This document shows positions 17,369 through 25,807 of a stretch of 64,000 nucleotides of DNA, one piece after another. The first letter of the stretch is position 1; the number at the start of each line of letters is the position of its first letter. The position numbers and the translations under genes are program-made. Source of the DNA: Rummeliibacillus suwonensis (lineage in GTDB: Bacteria > Bacillota > Bacilli > Bacillales_A > Planococcaceae); the NCBI RefSeq assembly GCF_007896435.1, contig NZ_VCBL01000001.1, positions 415,994 to 479,993 on the forward strand. The letters are read 5' to 3'. The notes beneath the pieces are model-generated. The model saw nothing but the letters and a program-made list of their open reading frames with translations. It was not told the origin of the DNA and searched no databases.

Positions 17369-17915
17369 ACTCTGATGGGGAAGAAAAAATGCGGGCCGCG
17401 GGTATTGATACAGATGCCTTGAAGAACAAATGGTTGTAGCAATTTCCTAATTAGAGGGTGAAATTATTGTTTAGACGAATATGAGATTTCCCTTTCTTTA
17501 TTAGTTGTTGAGGAGAAGGGGAAAAGGATTTTCGTTATATAAGGGTGTTTTTTACGAGTAAGCATTTGCTTCGAGAGTCGGATGGCAGATGCGAGTGTCA
17601 CTTTCCTCATCTTCCCTTCTCATTTTAATAGAGACGGGAAATTGGACTTTACACATTTAAATTTATTTTGCTAATTCCATTAGTTATTGGGACGAAATGA
17701 AGTGATAGATTTTTGTTACATAGGGGTGATTGTGTATATTTTATTCATATATCTACATACATAGTTAGAACAGGATTACTTTTAATGTACGGTTTGAAAG
17801 TATGCCATATTTTTGAACGTCAGATTAGAAACCCATTTTGATATTTTCAATGTTTTTTATTGTCCTTGAGACATAAGAAATCCTTTATATCTTTCATCAA
17901 ATATTTCCATCCTTT
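17369..17915. other. Non-coding stretch
   Basis: No gene is evident. A 16-codon frame near 17388 (MRAAGIDTDALKNKWL) could be a scrap of a lost gene, but is too short to assign. No strong terminator or repeat was recognised. Confidence 0.4.
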
Positions 17916-18569
17916 TTACTTTGAATTTTTTTGTGCTTGACGGAAAAGTTCTTTTGTTTTAAAGCCTTGACTTAAAATATCCTTCATTTCATCCAAGCGT
18001 TTCTGTTGAGTATTTTTTCTTTTAGCACTATAAACATAACGTGCCCAATCTTTTTGGTAGCCTGGTGTGAGCGTTTCATAAAAGGAAAGTAATTTTGGGA
18101 TTGTCGATAAATATTCCTTCAGTTGAGGGATCATTTCAATATAGTCATCTACACATTGACTTTTCACTGTTTTCTTCTTTCCTTTTTGTTGACGATCAAC
18201 CTTTATAGAAAGGATAGAAAATGTTTCATTTAAAGAAGTTAGAGCAGCAAATTTATAATAACTATCTGCGATATATTTTTGTTCGTCGAACGTAATGGCA
18301 GGGAAAATAGCGTCACGATGAATATAGCTCTCATATACTTTATTTCCTTTTTTAGGATATACTAAAAAGAGATAGCCTTGTTCTGTGACTAGCTGTTCAT
18401 CAATACAGTATTGTAAATAAGAAGTTAGTTCTTCAATAGAAAATACAAATGCAATAACACGCTCAAAAGGTTTGGTTGAGGCTGAAGTAATATCTTTAAG
18501 TGAAAATGTATCGGGTGCATTGTGAATATGAACCTTTGAGTTTTCTGTTAATTTGAATTTGGAATTCAT
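17916..18569 (-). CDS. YdeI/OmpD-associated family protein
   Basis: A 217-residue cytoplasmic protein. The C-terminal third carries the family motif (LTPGYQKDWARYVYSAKRKN, then TQQKRLDEMKDILSQGFK), known from YdeI/OmdA-type bacteriocin-protection proteins. The N-terminal half (about 1-100) resembles DUF3052-like alpha/beta domains with no catalytic motif I can name. The start has AAGGAGAG ahead of the ATG on the minus strand. It is a single gene, divergent from the lipoprotein. Biochemical function is unknown in the family. Confidence 0.75.
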   Translation of the reverse strand: MNSKFKLTENSKVHIHNAPDTFSLKDITSASTKPFERVIAFVFSIEELTSYLQYCIDEQLVTEQGYLFLVYPKKGNKVYESYIHRDAIFPAITFDEQKYIADSYYKFAALTSLNETFSILSIKVDRQQKGKKKTVKSQCVDDYIEMIPQLKEYLSTIPKLLSFYETLTPGYQKDWARYVYSAKRKNTQQKRLDEMKDILSQGFKTKELFRQAQKNSK

Positions 18570-18760
18570 CTTGATCTCTCCTTTTTATCCGCTTTAACTG
18601 GCAGTAAGATGTTTACTTTATGATATTATGCCATAATATTTGTCATTTTCCTGTCATTTTCTTTTAATTTTTTCGTCGTTTACGTTACTTATGTTTATAT
18701 ATAATAAAAAGGGGAACTGTAAGTATATAAATCAAAAGATGGATAAAAGAGGTGCAACAT

Positions 18761-19636
18761 ATGAAATATTCAAAACCATTATTAAGCTGTATGCTAGTTG
18801 TAGGGTTACTAAGTGCTTGCTCTACGAATAAGGATAATAATGATTCAGCTACAAAGACAGAACAAACAGATCAAGGTGAAACAGGCACACAAACAACAGA
18901 AGAAACAACTCAAACAGATGATGAAACTGTTACTGAGCAGGATCCAACTAACGAAGATGAGCAAACAACCAATTCAAATGACGATCATTCATCTGAAACC
19001 ATCAATAATGAACAAGTCGACATCATTAATACGATTAAAAAACAACTAAAAACAGATTTACCCGTAAAACTTCCAACATTTTTACCATTAAAAGATGGAA
19101 AATATTTAACTGCAACAACAAAGGTTGAGAAAAATAAATATATGGTTACATTTTATGAAACGGATCAAAAAGTAAAAATAAATGACTCATCCTTGAAAAA
19201 GCTTTCCCAAAAATCGAGGATAGCTTCCTATAAAGTCGTAAAATACGATAGCGTCCAAAAGGCAAATGAAGTGATTTCCTTTGAAAATTTCAGCAAAGCT
19301 GGTGGCCAAAAGGTGAATCTTGGTCATAACATTATAGGTTATCAAGATGCAGGAGCAGGAGCACTTTGGACGGGGTGGAATGAAGGACGCTGGGCACTTG
19401 CTACCCACACTAGAACAACGAAACCAGAGCAAGGGCTTGAACTTGCCAAACAAGCTGTAGATTTTTTAGAAGATAATATGCTACCTATCCCGAAACCAAA
19501 CGGCTCTATCCATTTAGATGCCATATCACCATCCACAGAAAATAATGTGAAATGGCAAAATAATAATACCGTGTTCACTGTAGAAAAAGTAAAAGATCCG
19601 ATAGATGCGCTAAAGATTGCTACATCTATTAAATAA
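18761..19636 (+). CDS. Lipoprotein of unknown function
   Basis: About 292 residues. A lipobox (GLLSAC) near residue 20 predicts lipid anchoring on the outer face of the membrane. Residues 22-85 are a low-complexity linker rich in Thr, Glu, Asp, Asn and Gln, as in many surface lipoproteins. The C-terminal 200 residues form a globular domain (LPTFLPLKDGKYLTATTKVE, later GAGALWTGWNEGRWALATHT) with no named motif. A GTG three codons upstream is possible, but the ATG at 18761 is spaced correctly from AAGAGG. It is a single gene with its own terminator. Confidence 0.85.
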   Translation: MKYSKPLLSCMLVVGLLSACSTNKDNNDSATKTEQTDQGETGTQTTEETTQTDDETVTEQDPTNEDEQTTNSNDDHSSETINNEQVDIINTIKKQLKTDLPVKLPTFLPLKDGKYLTATTKVEKNKYMVTFYETDQKVKINDSSLKKLSQKSRIASYKVVKYDSVQKANEVISFENFSKAGGQKVNLGHNIIGYQDAGAGALWTGWNEGRWALATHTRTTKPEQGLELAKQAVDFLEDNMLPIPKPNGSIHLDAISPSTENNVKWQNNNTVFTVEKVKDPIDALKIATSIK

Positions 19637-19649
19637 AAATAATGATGAC

Positions 19650-19684
19650 AAAATGGGGCTCCTCCCTAGAGCCTCATTTTTGTT
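19650..19684 (+). terminator. Terminator of the lipoprotein gene
   Basis: AAAATGGGGCTC pairs with GAGCCTCATTTT through one wobble, followed by T residues. Confidence 0.85.
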
Positions 19685-19687
19685 TTA

Positions 19688-19770
19688 TCTTAATTCAGCA
19701 AATGTTTTTATGCAACGAAAGCAATAGCGACAGCAGTAAATGTTTTTTTGTACTGAAAGCGCAAATACAA
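19688..19770 (+). repeat. R3 repeat, copy a (partial)
   Basis: TCTTAATTCAGCAAATGTTTTT, after a TTTA, matches TCTTGATTCAGCAATGTTTTTT at 30438. It then continues with a partly duplicated TTTTTGTACTGAAAGCG. The copy breaks off into the adjacent 21-bp array. The TTTA flank is shared with the P elements. Confidence 0.5.
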
Positions 19771-19778
19771 TTTAAAAT

Positions 19779-19888
19779 AGAGCGAATAGAGAGAGCGAGT
19801 AAACAGGCCCAGAGAGCGAATAAACTCTAGAAGAGAGCAAATAAAACGTCCTGAAGAGCGAATAAATCCCATAAAAGAGCGAATAAAC
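19779..19888 (+). repeat. 21-bp periodic array, six units
   Basis: AGAGCGAATAAA-like cores start at 19779, 19792, 19813, 19834, 19855 and 19876. The last five are exactly 21 bp apart with unrelated 9-bp spacers (ACAGGCCCAG-, CTCTAGAAG-like). Same unit and period as 4032-4188. It directly precedes the histidine-phosphatase pseudogene. Confidence 0.85.
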
Positions 19889-19915
19889 CATCAAATGGAG
19901 AAAGGATATCATAGA

Positions 19916-20607
19916 ATGACCATCATCTATTTGGTTCGCCATGCCCATTCCATTTATACACCAGATGAAAAAGGAAGATCTCTATCAGAACAAGGCTTTC
20001 GTGATGCAGATAAATTAACGAAGCTGTTGATATAGTAATCGCAAGTCCATATCATCGGGCTATTCAAACGGTGGAAGGAGTAGCAAAAACGATTAAAAGT
20101 GACGTTCTTATTTATCCCGCTTTAACGGGCAGTAAGACCCCCACCTCAAGATTTAGAGAGAAACGAGAAAGATAGGTGGGGGATCAACTGTCCGTAAAAG
20201 TCCGATTGGTTTAGCTAACCATCAGTGGGGGATGAAGAAAACCCCCACTGATGGAAGCTTCACTTTATCCGGATTTCCGTGAAAGATTACTTGCTGCTGA
20301 ACCTGTGGAGAATTTTGAAAAGGCGATTTTTCAAGTGTGGGAAAATCCAATGTTCTCATATCCAGGTGGAGAATCTAATCAAGAAGCGCAAAAAAGAGGT
20401 GTAGATGTAATTTTAAAAATCCTTTCACAGTATGAAGGAAAGAAAGTAGTCATTGGCACACATGGAAATATAATGACGCTGATTATGCAATATTTTGATA
20501 ACCGTTTTGATTTTTCGTTTTGGCAACAGTTAACCATGCCGGATATATATAAATTAGTCTTTAAACAGAATAAGTTAAATTCGATTCAAAAAGTTTGGCT
20601 AGGATAA
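19916..20607 (+). pseudogene. Histidine phosphatase (phosphoglycerate-mutase family), frameshifted and split by a P element
   Basis: The first 39 codons (MTIIYLVRHAHSIYTPDEKG...) contain the catalytic RHA motif and end at TAG (20033). From about 20023 another frame continues the protein (AVDIVIASPYHRAIQTVEG, the second catalytic Arg region) up to 20114. There a 154-bp P element interrupts it. After the element the frame resumes (YPDFRERLLAAEPVENFEKA, then IGTHGN with the second catalytic His). Removing 20115-20268 joins VLIY to PDFRER in frame, so the insertion is precise. The upstream frameshift is a separate lesion. No functional enzyme can be made unless both are bypassed. Confidence 0.88.
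20115..20268 (+). mobile_element. P element, copy P1 (inside the phosphatase gene)
   Basis: A 154-bp element. It follows TTTA (20111-20114) and ends CACTTTA. Hairpins in order: left end CCCG-CTTTAA-CGGG; outer stem GGGCAGT with ACTGCCC; inner stem CCCCCACCT with AGGTGGGGG; right end ATCAGTGGGGG with CCCCCACTGAT, followed by GGAAGCTTCACTTTA. Subterminal hairpins, no terminal inverted repeat and a tetranucleotide at the left flank matching the right terminus are the marks of IS200/IS605-type elements. It codes for nothing. The host gene gives an exact empty-site reconstruction. Confidence 0.85.
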
Positions 20608-20713
20608 AATGGGGACACTGGAGAACTCAATATTATCCTTTTATGAATAAAATCCATCTTTTCTTTCATTTTATGAACAAAAAAAGATTTTATCATATTT
20701 TGGAGGTGAAAAT

Positions 20714-20991
20714 ATGGAATATAAAAATAAGAAATTACCCTGGTATTTGAGAAAAGGTTGGTCGCTTTTTTTGTTTTTATTTGTCCTCCGATTGCCTATT
20801 TGATGATTATATTTAATTTAAAAAGAATGGATTATGAAACGAAAATGGATCGATTATTTTTTGCTACAATTATGACCTCCATATGGTTGTTAAAATTCCT
20901 TCCTCATAATCCATTTACTTTATTTATTTTCATTTTGTGTTTTGCTGGTTCTACATTTCTTATGTTCTATAAATTTTTAGGAAAGAAATAG
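20714..20991 (+). pseudogene. Small two-segment membrane protein, frameshifted
   Basis: After GGAGGTGAAAAT an ATG opens MEYKNKKLPWYLRKG. A second frame from about 20758 continues as (K)RLVAFFVFICPPIAYLMII and ends ...FYKFLGKK. One missing A in the run at 20751-20754 would join them. The joined product is about 92 residues with three hydrophobic stretches. It is a paralogue of the intact gene at 29196-29447 (shared PWYL, two membrane segments, a charged loop, then ILKL/LLKF-P). Function unknown. Confidence 0.65.
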
Positions 20992-21063
20992 ACTACACAC
21001 GCATTTGTGGATTAGTTGTCCATTCTCTAAATGCATTTTCATGAGCGTACTCCCAACTTATCA

Positions 21064-21190
21064 TGAAGGATTTTTTGCGCAGAAAAAAGAGGAATTTCAT
21101 GAAAGATTACTATTTATCGAGCCGATAGAAAATTTCGAAAGTGTTATTTCTCAAATATTTTCACCATCTTTTTTCTATCCACTTCTCTTA
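21064..21190 (+). pseudogene. Fragment of a second histidine phosphatase
   Basis: The frame reads FHERLLFIEPIENFESVISQ, closely matching FRERLLAAEPVENFEKAIFQ of the phosphatase pseudogene 0.8 kb upstream. It keeps neither catalytic histidine. It is a scrap left by duplication or recombination. Confidence 0.6.
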
Positions 21191-21227
21191 TTTTTTGGTA
21201 TAAATAAGGAGTATTGGAGGAATTGCT

Positions 21228-21917
21228 TTGAGTAAATATCAAACATTATTATTTGATGCGGATGCTACATTAATTGATTTTTCTGCGGCAGAAAACAGGG
21301 CATTACATCTTTTATTTGCGGAAAAAGGTTTAACGTTGACAAAGGATGTAGCCAATTGCTACAGAGAGATTAATGGGGGCTTATGGTCTGCGTTTGAACG
21401 TGGTGAAGTTTCTCGGGATGACATTGTGAATACCCGTTTTGAGCTTCTTTTTGAAGCATATGGGAAGAAAGCTAATGGCAAACAGTTAGGCGACCGTTAT
21501 CAGCAATTACTATCAGAAAATCATGATTTAATAGATGGGGCAGCAGAGCTTGTTAAAAGTTTAGCACCACACTATGAACTGTATATTGTGACCAATGGAG
21601 TTTCTAAAACTCAATATAAACGTTTAAAAGAATCAGGTCTTTATACGTTTTTCAAAGATGTCTTTGTTTCTGAGGATGCTGGTTACCAAAAGCCTATGAA
21701 GGAATACTTTGACTATGTCTTTTCGCGTATCCCTTCATTTGGCCAGGATGCTACATTAATCGTTGGCGATTCATTGTCATCGGATATAAAGGGGGGATTA
21801 AATGCTGGGATCGATACATGTTGGTTTAATCCGCAACGTAAAGTGAACAATACCCCTGTTTTACCAATGTATGAAATCCAACATTTGAAAGAATTACATA
21901 GGGTTTTGAGCAAATAA
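21228..21917 (+). CDS. HAD-family nucleotidase, YjjG/YfnB type
   Basis: A 229-residue haloacid-dehalogenase-like phosphatase; YjjG proteins dephosphorylate noncanonical pyrimidine nucleotides. HAD motif I is FDADATL (9-15, nucleophile and acid Asp), motif II VTNGV, motif III the lysine in YQKPMKEYF, and motif IV IVGDSLSSDIKGG. A helical cap lies between about 18 and 90. The TTG start is preceded by GGAGGA at correct spacing. It is a single gene with a terminator. Specificity is inferred from the family. Confidence 0.9.
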   Translation: MSKYQTLLFDADATLIDFSAAENRALHLLFAEKGLTLTKDVANCYREINGGLWSAFERGEVSRDDIVNTRFELLFEAYGKKANGKQLGDRYQQLLSENHDLIDGAAELVKSLAPHYELYIVTNGVSKTQYKRLKESGLYTFFKDVFVSEDAGYQKPMKEYFDYVFSRIPSFGQDATLIVGDSLSSDIKGGLNAGIDTCWFNPQRKVNNTPVLPMYEIQHLKELHRVLSK

Positions 21918-21928
21918 TCTAGACTTAA

Positions 21929-21974
21929 TAAAACTGCATTATCCTTGTCAAGGTAGAAAAGGTGGTGCAGTTTT
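21929..21974. terminator. Bidirectional terminator
   Basis: AAAACTGCATTATCC faces GGTGGTGCAGTTTT with wobbles. It separates the nucleotidase gene from the convergent glycosyltransferase gene. Confidence 0.6.
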
Positions 21975-22000
21975 GTATTGACAAGGGTGATCTAAAACAT

Positions 22001-23041
22001 TTAGTCGTGAAAAACAGCTGGATTCTTGAATATAATTTTTTTCTGTATATAAAAACTTATTGAAAATAAAATGATTTCTGTCAGTATTTTGCTTATAAAA
22101 AGTGATAAGTGAACCCCTGATGTAAAGGCTTTGAGTAAAAGATAGTTCATACAAAGGATAAGAACCACTAAAACATAATAGTTCAACATTGATTTTGAAA
22201 GAACAGGGCGTCTTTCGTGAAAAACGAGATATTTGTTAAAAATATAATTACATAATGAGCTAATGATACGAGCGCCGATAACCGAAAAAAGTAGATTGCT
22301 AGTGAACCAATTTAAAACAAATAGCATGACAAAATCTATGATTCCACAAGAGAACGAGGATAACGCGAATTTTAAAAGAGGTAAATATATTCTGATCGAA
22401 TCAAGAATTGGACGAAAATGGCTATCATTATTGTTATTTTCATAGATCGTTTTTATAGGTACACTATAAATTTCAAAACCTGCAGATTTTGCTTCTAATA
22501 ATTGGTTCATCTCGTATTCATAATGATCGCCTTTCACTTGAACGAGCCATTTAAGCAGGGTGTTTGAAAAACCTCTGAGTCCGGTTTAAGTATCCTCTAA
22601 TTGATGACCAGATACAACAGAAAAAATGGCTTTTGTCATTTTGTTGCCAATTAAACTTTTTAGCAGAATAGTACCTACAAACTCTCTACATCCCAGTACA
22701 ATTGTTTGTTGATGAGTTGAAACAGCTTTTGCGACTTTTTGTATGTCTTGCCAAGAATGCTGTCCATCGCAGTCTGCACAAACAATATTTTCCAATGGAT
22801 AGTTCGCTAATATATATGAAAAGGCTGTTTTTAGCGCAGCGTCTTTTCCTTTATTGATCGCATGTGCGAGTACTGTACATCCTTTCTGCTGGGCTCTCTC
22901 AAAAATATTACGACAGCTTTTCGAACTCCCATCATCTACAATAACTATTTTGTAGAAACTATTTTGATGGATTAGTTCAACTAATTGTAGCAATCGTTCA
23001 TTGGGCTGATATGCAGGAATGACGATAATCAGATGAATCAC
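22001..23041 (-). pseudogene. Glycosyltransferase 2 - GtrA fusion, interrupted by one stop codon
   Basis: The N-terminal half (from 23041) is a family 2 glycosyltransferase: IIVIPAYQPNERL, VIVDDGSS (nucleotide-sugar Asp) and ADCDGQHSW (DxD). It ends at a TAA at 22586-22588 after GHQLEDT. The same frame continues TGLRGFSNTLLKWLVQVKGD, then four membrane segments of a GtrA domain, to 22001. Homologues normally read ...EDTQTGLRG, so CAA to TAA is the simplest change. The fusion type moves sugars to or across the membrane using a lipid carrier. It lies five bases after the phosphodiester glycosidase gene and forms an operon with it. Confidence 0.85.
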
Positions 23042-23046
23042 CTCTT

Positions 23047-23988
23047 CTAATTGATATAGATAATATCACTAACACCACGTTCTTCGTGTTTTCCGAGAGG
23101 GTTATTGACCACTCTACCCATGAAATACATTGTTGAAGAACCACCTCCGTCAAGATTATAGGCATCCGTACAACCTAGGTCCTCAAATATTTTTGCGAAT
23201 TCATCTAGTGTGAAACCATCGCTATAATTGCGACTTCTGCCATCAACAACTATAAAAACAAAATGGTTAGGAGAAATAATTCCAATACCTGTTCGTGGAT
23301 TTGAATCTTCAATAGAACGATTTCCAAAATTCTTATCAATACTTAATTTTCCAAAGTCCTTAGTCGTTTTAGAGTTTTTCACGAGTATTGGTCCGAATGA
23401 GAAGGTTTGTGTTACACCACTAGAAAGTAGTTCTGATGCGGATGTATCAGTTTCTTCATATGTTTTCATCGAGCCATTTTGATACAATGCGAGCCCAGTT
23501 CTTGCTGGCTGATCTCGAAATACTTTGCTGTTGCGAATGGTGATCCCATCATCCCGGAATCCATAATAGTCTCCATTTATAGCGAATATAGCGTTATTTT
23601 CTTTAGCGATATCTGAAGTGAATTCAATAATATTGTTGCCAAATTGATTTTTAGCAAATGCAGATTTTAAACTACTCGCGTCTTTTAGTTGAACATCAGC
23701 TACAAAATAGGTCGTTTTGTGCCCTGATGCGCTGGTGGTTCTTTTTTTAATGGTAATTTTCTTGGAGTCACTTGCATAACTCCAATTATCTGCTGTAAAG
23801 TCTTCTGCATATTGATTTGATTTGGTAGAAGTGTTATTGGTGATGGCATTCTTTACTTCTACATGCTCAATTAAATAGCGATCTGCTAATTTATATAGAA
23901 TCATGCTTATTACCACTAAAAAAATGGTGAAGTAAAGAAGAATTTTCCGATGGCTAATCCGTTTTTTTCGTACTTTCAACTTGGACAT
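23047..23988 (-). CDS. Phosphodiester glycosidase family protein (NAGPA domain), membrane anchored
   Basis: A 313-residue protein. One N-terminal membrane segment (about 15-35) places the rest outside. The NAGPA-like fold, known from the phosphodiester alpha-N-acetylglucosaminidase family, shows NGDYYGFRDDGITIRN (about 140-155), PRTGIGI, FVFIVVDGRS and the strongly conserved NLDGGGSSTM near the end. It is the first gene of an operon with the glycosyltransferase-GtrA gene. Together they suggest making and trimming a sugar-phosphate modification of wall polymers (inference). The second gene is now broken. Confidence 0.88.
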   Translation of the reverse strand: MSKLKVRKKRISHRKILLYFTIFLVVISMILYKLADRYLIEHVEVKNAITNNTSTKSNQYAEDFTADNWSYASDSKKITIKKRTTSASGHKTTYFVADVQLKDASSLKSAFAKNQFGNNIIEFTSDIAKENNAIFAINGDYYGFRDDGITIRNSKVFRDQPARTGLALYQNGSMKTYEETDTSASELLSSGVTQTFSFGPILVKNSKTTKDFGKLSIDKNFGNRSIEDSNPRTGIGIISPNHFVFIVVDGRSRNYSDGFTLDEFAKIFEDLGCTDAYNLDGGGSSTMYFMGRVVNNPLGKHEERGVSDIIYIN

Positions 23989-24209
23989 CCTCTCGATTAT
24001 ATGGTGGAAAAATGTGTTCCTAAGTCCTGATGCGGTATGTACTTTAACATTAATGCTAGAATATGTCTGATATATGTCGAGAGGAGAGTTTTATGGATTT
24101 AGACTAAAAAACAGAGTATGATTGCATTTTAAATAAGTGATTTTGAAATTTACCATGTATTTAGTAGTGTTACAGAATAAGCTATGTGGTTTCAGAGGAA
24201 GAAGGTTAA

Positions 24210-25466
24210 ATGGTGTTAGAAGAACGGAAAAATCAGAAAGCAACTCGAAACCTCTATACTTTTTTGGTTAGTAAAATGATATCCTCTGTAGGGTTTGGAG
24301 TTTTTAATTTTGGTATTAGTTTATATATTTTATCTGTAACTGGCTCTGCTCTAAGTTTTGCAACGAATATTGTGTTCAATGTACTGCCAAGGGCACTAGC
24401 GGCACCTTTAGCTGGTTATGTAGCGGACCGATTTTCAAAAAAGCGTGTTGTTGTGGCGAGTATGGCGGGCATCACTGTATCTGTGGCTGCCCTTATTGTC
24501 TATACATTTATGTTTGGGTTTTCAGTATCAGCCATTTATACGATTACAGCCATTTTCTCAACCATTGGTGCATTTAATGGTGTGGCTTTTTCTAGTGCAC
24601 TTCCTAATCTTGTTGGGAAACAGCGTTTACAGAAAGCGATGTCTTATAACCAAGTGTCTTACTCAATAGGTTCTATTGGTGGTCCAGCGATCGGCGGTAT
24701 GATGTTTGGCTTTGTTTCGATGAAAGTATTTTTATTTGCAATGATGATCGCTTATTTTATTGCATTGTGTTTAGAAGCTACGATGGATTTTGCTTTATAT
24801 GAAACAAAGGTGAAAGTCAAAAAAGAGTCCGTACTCACAAGTATGAAAGAGGGCTTACACTATTTAAGTGGCAAACCTCTTGTGAAAACATTGCTAATGG
24901 TGACTCTATGTATGAATTTTTTCTTTTCAGCCGTTAGTGTAGGACTTGTCTTTGTGCTAGTTCAAAAGTTAGGAGTCCCTTCAAATCAGGTTGGATTAAT
25001 CGAAGGCTCTGGAGCAGTTGGCATGTTGGTCATGTCCCTCTACTTATCGTCTAGAAGCGATTTACGATCACCATTATATTTTGCTAAAAAATCAGCATTT
25101 ACCATGTGTATCATAGTGGCTTGTATTACGCTTCCCTTATTTTTCTCATTAAGTAGTCTACATACATTTATCTTTTATATGCTTTTAATGGTTTTGTTCT
25201 CTGCGTTTGGCGTCTTAGCCAACACTCCAATAGGGATTGTCATTCAAAATGTTATTGATGATGAATATCGTGGGCGTGTTTTTGGTATTATTGAAACGTT
25301 GTCTGTAGGAATGGGTCCCATTGGTTCAGTTATATTTGGTGCATTATTTGATAGGATGGATGCAAAAGTCATTTTCATCTGTACGAGTTTGTTTCTTTTG
25401 TTATGTATAACATGGCTGATGAGACCATCTAAAATCGGGTATGATCATGATGAATTCATTTCGTAA
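24210..25466 (+). CDS. MFS transporter (EntS/MFS_3-like exporter)
   Basis: A 418-residue transporter with about 12 membrane segments. The loop 2-3 signature is GYVADRFSKKRVVVASM. It follows the MFS_3 group, which includes multidrug, macrolide and siderophore exporters (DDEYRGRVFGIIETLSVGMG resembles their conserved central motif). The ATG at 24210 is preceded by AGGAAGAAGG. It is a single gene, divergent from the glycosidase operon. The substrate cannot be told. Confidence 0.9.
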   Translation: MVLEERKNQKATRNLYTFLVSKMISSVGFGVFNFGISLYILSVTGSALSFATNIVFNVLPRALAAPLAGYVADRFSKKRVVVASMAGITVSVAALIVYTFMFGFSVSAIYTITAIFSTIGAFNGVAFSSALPNLVGKQRLQKAMSYNQVSYSIGSIGGPAIGGMMFGFVSMKVFLFAMMIAYFIALCLEATMDFALYETKVKVKKESVLTSMKEGLHYLSGKPLVKTLLMVTLCMNFFFSAVSVGLVFVLVQKLGVPSNQVGLIEGSGAVGMLVMSLYLSSRSDLRSPLYFAKKSAFTMCIIVACITLPLFFSLSSLHTFIFYMLLMVLFSAFGVLANTPIGIVIQNVIDDEYRGRVFGIIETLSVGMGPIGSVIFGALFDRMDAKVIFICTSLFLLLCITWLMRPSKIGYDHDEFIS

Positions 25467-25469
25467 AAA

Positions 25470-25506
25470 AGTCGTAAATACTCTTTCTTAAGTATTTACT
25501 TTTTCA
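25470..25506 (+). terminator. Terminator of the MFS gene
   Basis: GTAAATACT pairs with AGTATTTAC, flanked by A5 and T5 tracts. Confidence 0.85.
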
Positions 25507-25564
25507 AAAAATGGGAGTAGTATGGTTTCACAATTAAGTTTCATATTTCTAAATCGCTGAAGTA

Positions 25565-25705
25565 AATACACGGGGGAACCAATTTTGGATGTATAATTTA
25601 TATCCTTGGGGTGAATCCTTTTGAAGAGAGTAGGGCTACTCATGGTCCGAATCCGACAGCTAACCTCGTAAGCGTTATAGGAGAAGAAAAATGGAGCTTG
25701 CTAGG
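25565..25705 (+). ncRNA. c-di-AMP riboswitch (ydaO/yuaA type)
   Basis: Conserved blocks appear in order: CGGGGGAACC, TTGGGGTGAATCC, AGAGTAGGGCTAC, and CCGAATCCGACAGCTAACCTC followed by GTAAGCG. This class binds c-di-AMP and shuts off downstream expression through a terminator, present at 25719-25755. It controls kimA, the classical target. Confidence 0.95.
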
Positions 25706-25718
25706 CAAACCCAATATG

Positions 25719-25755
25719 TCTACAAGTCGTTTTTGTGATGGCTTGTAGATTTTTT
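25719..25755 (+). terminator. Riboswitch-controlled terminator before kimA
   Basis: TCTACAAG pairs with CTTGTAGA and is followed by TTTTTTT. It is the expression platform of the c-di-AMP switch. Confidence 0.9.
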
Positions 25756-25807
25756 CTTTTTCTCTCAGAAGTACGAAACACATTTTTTTTCGGAGAAGGT
25801 GTTTTAG

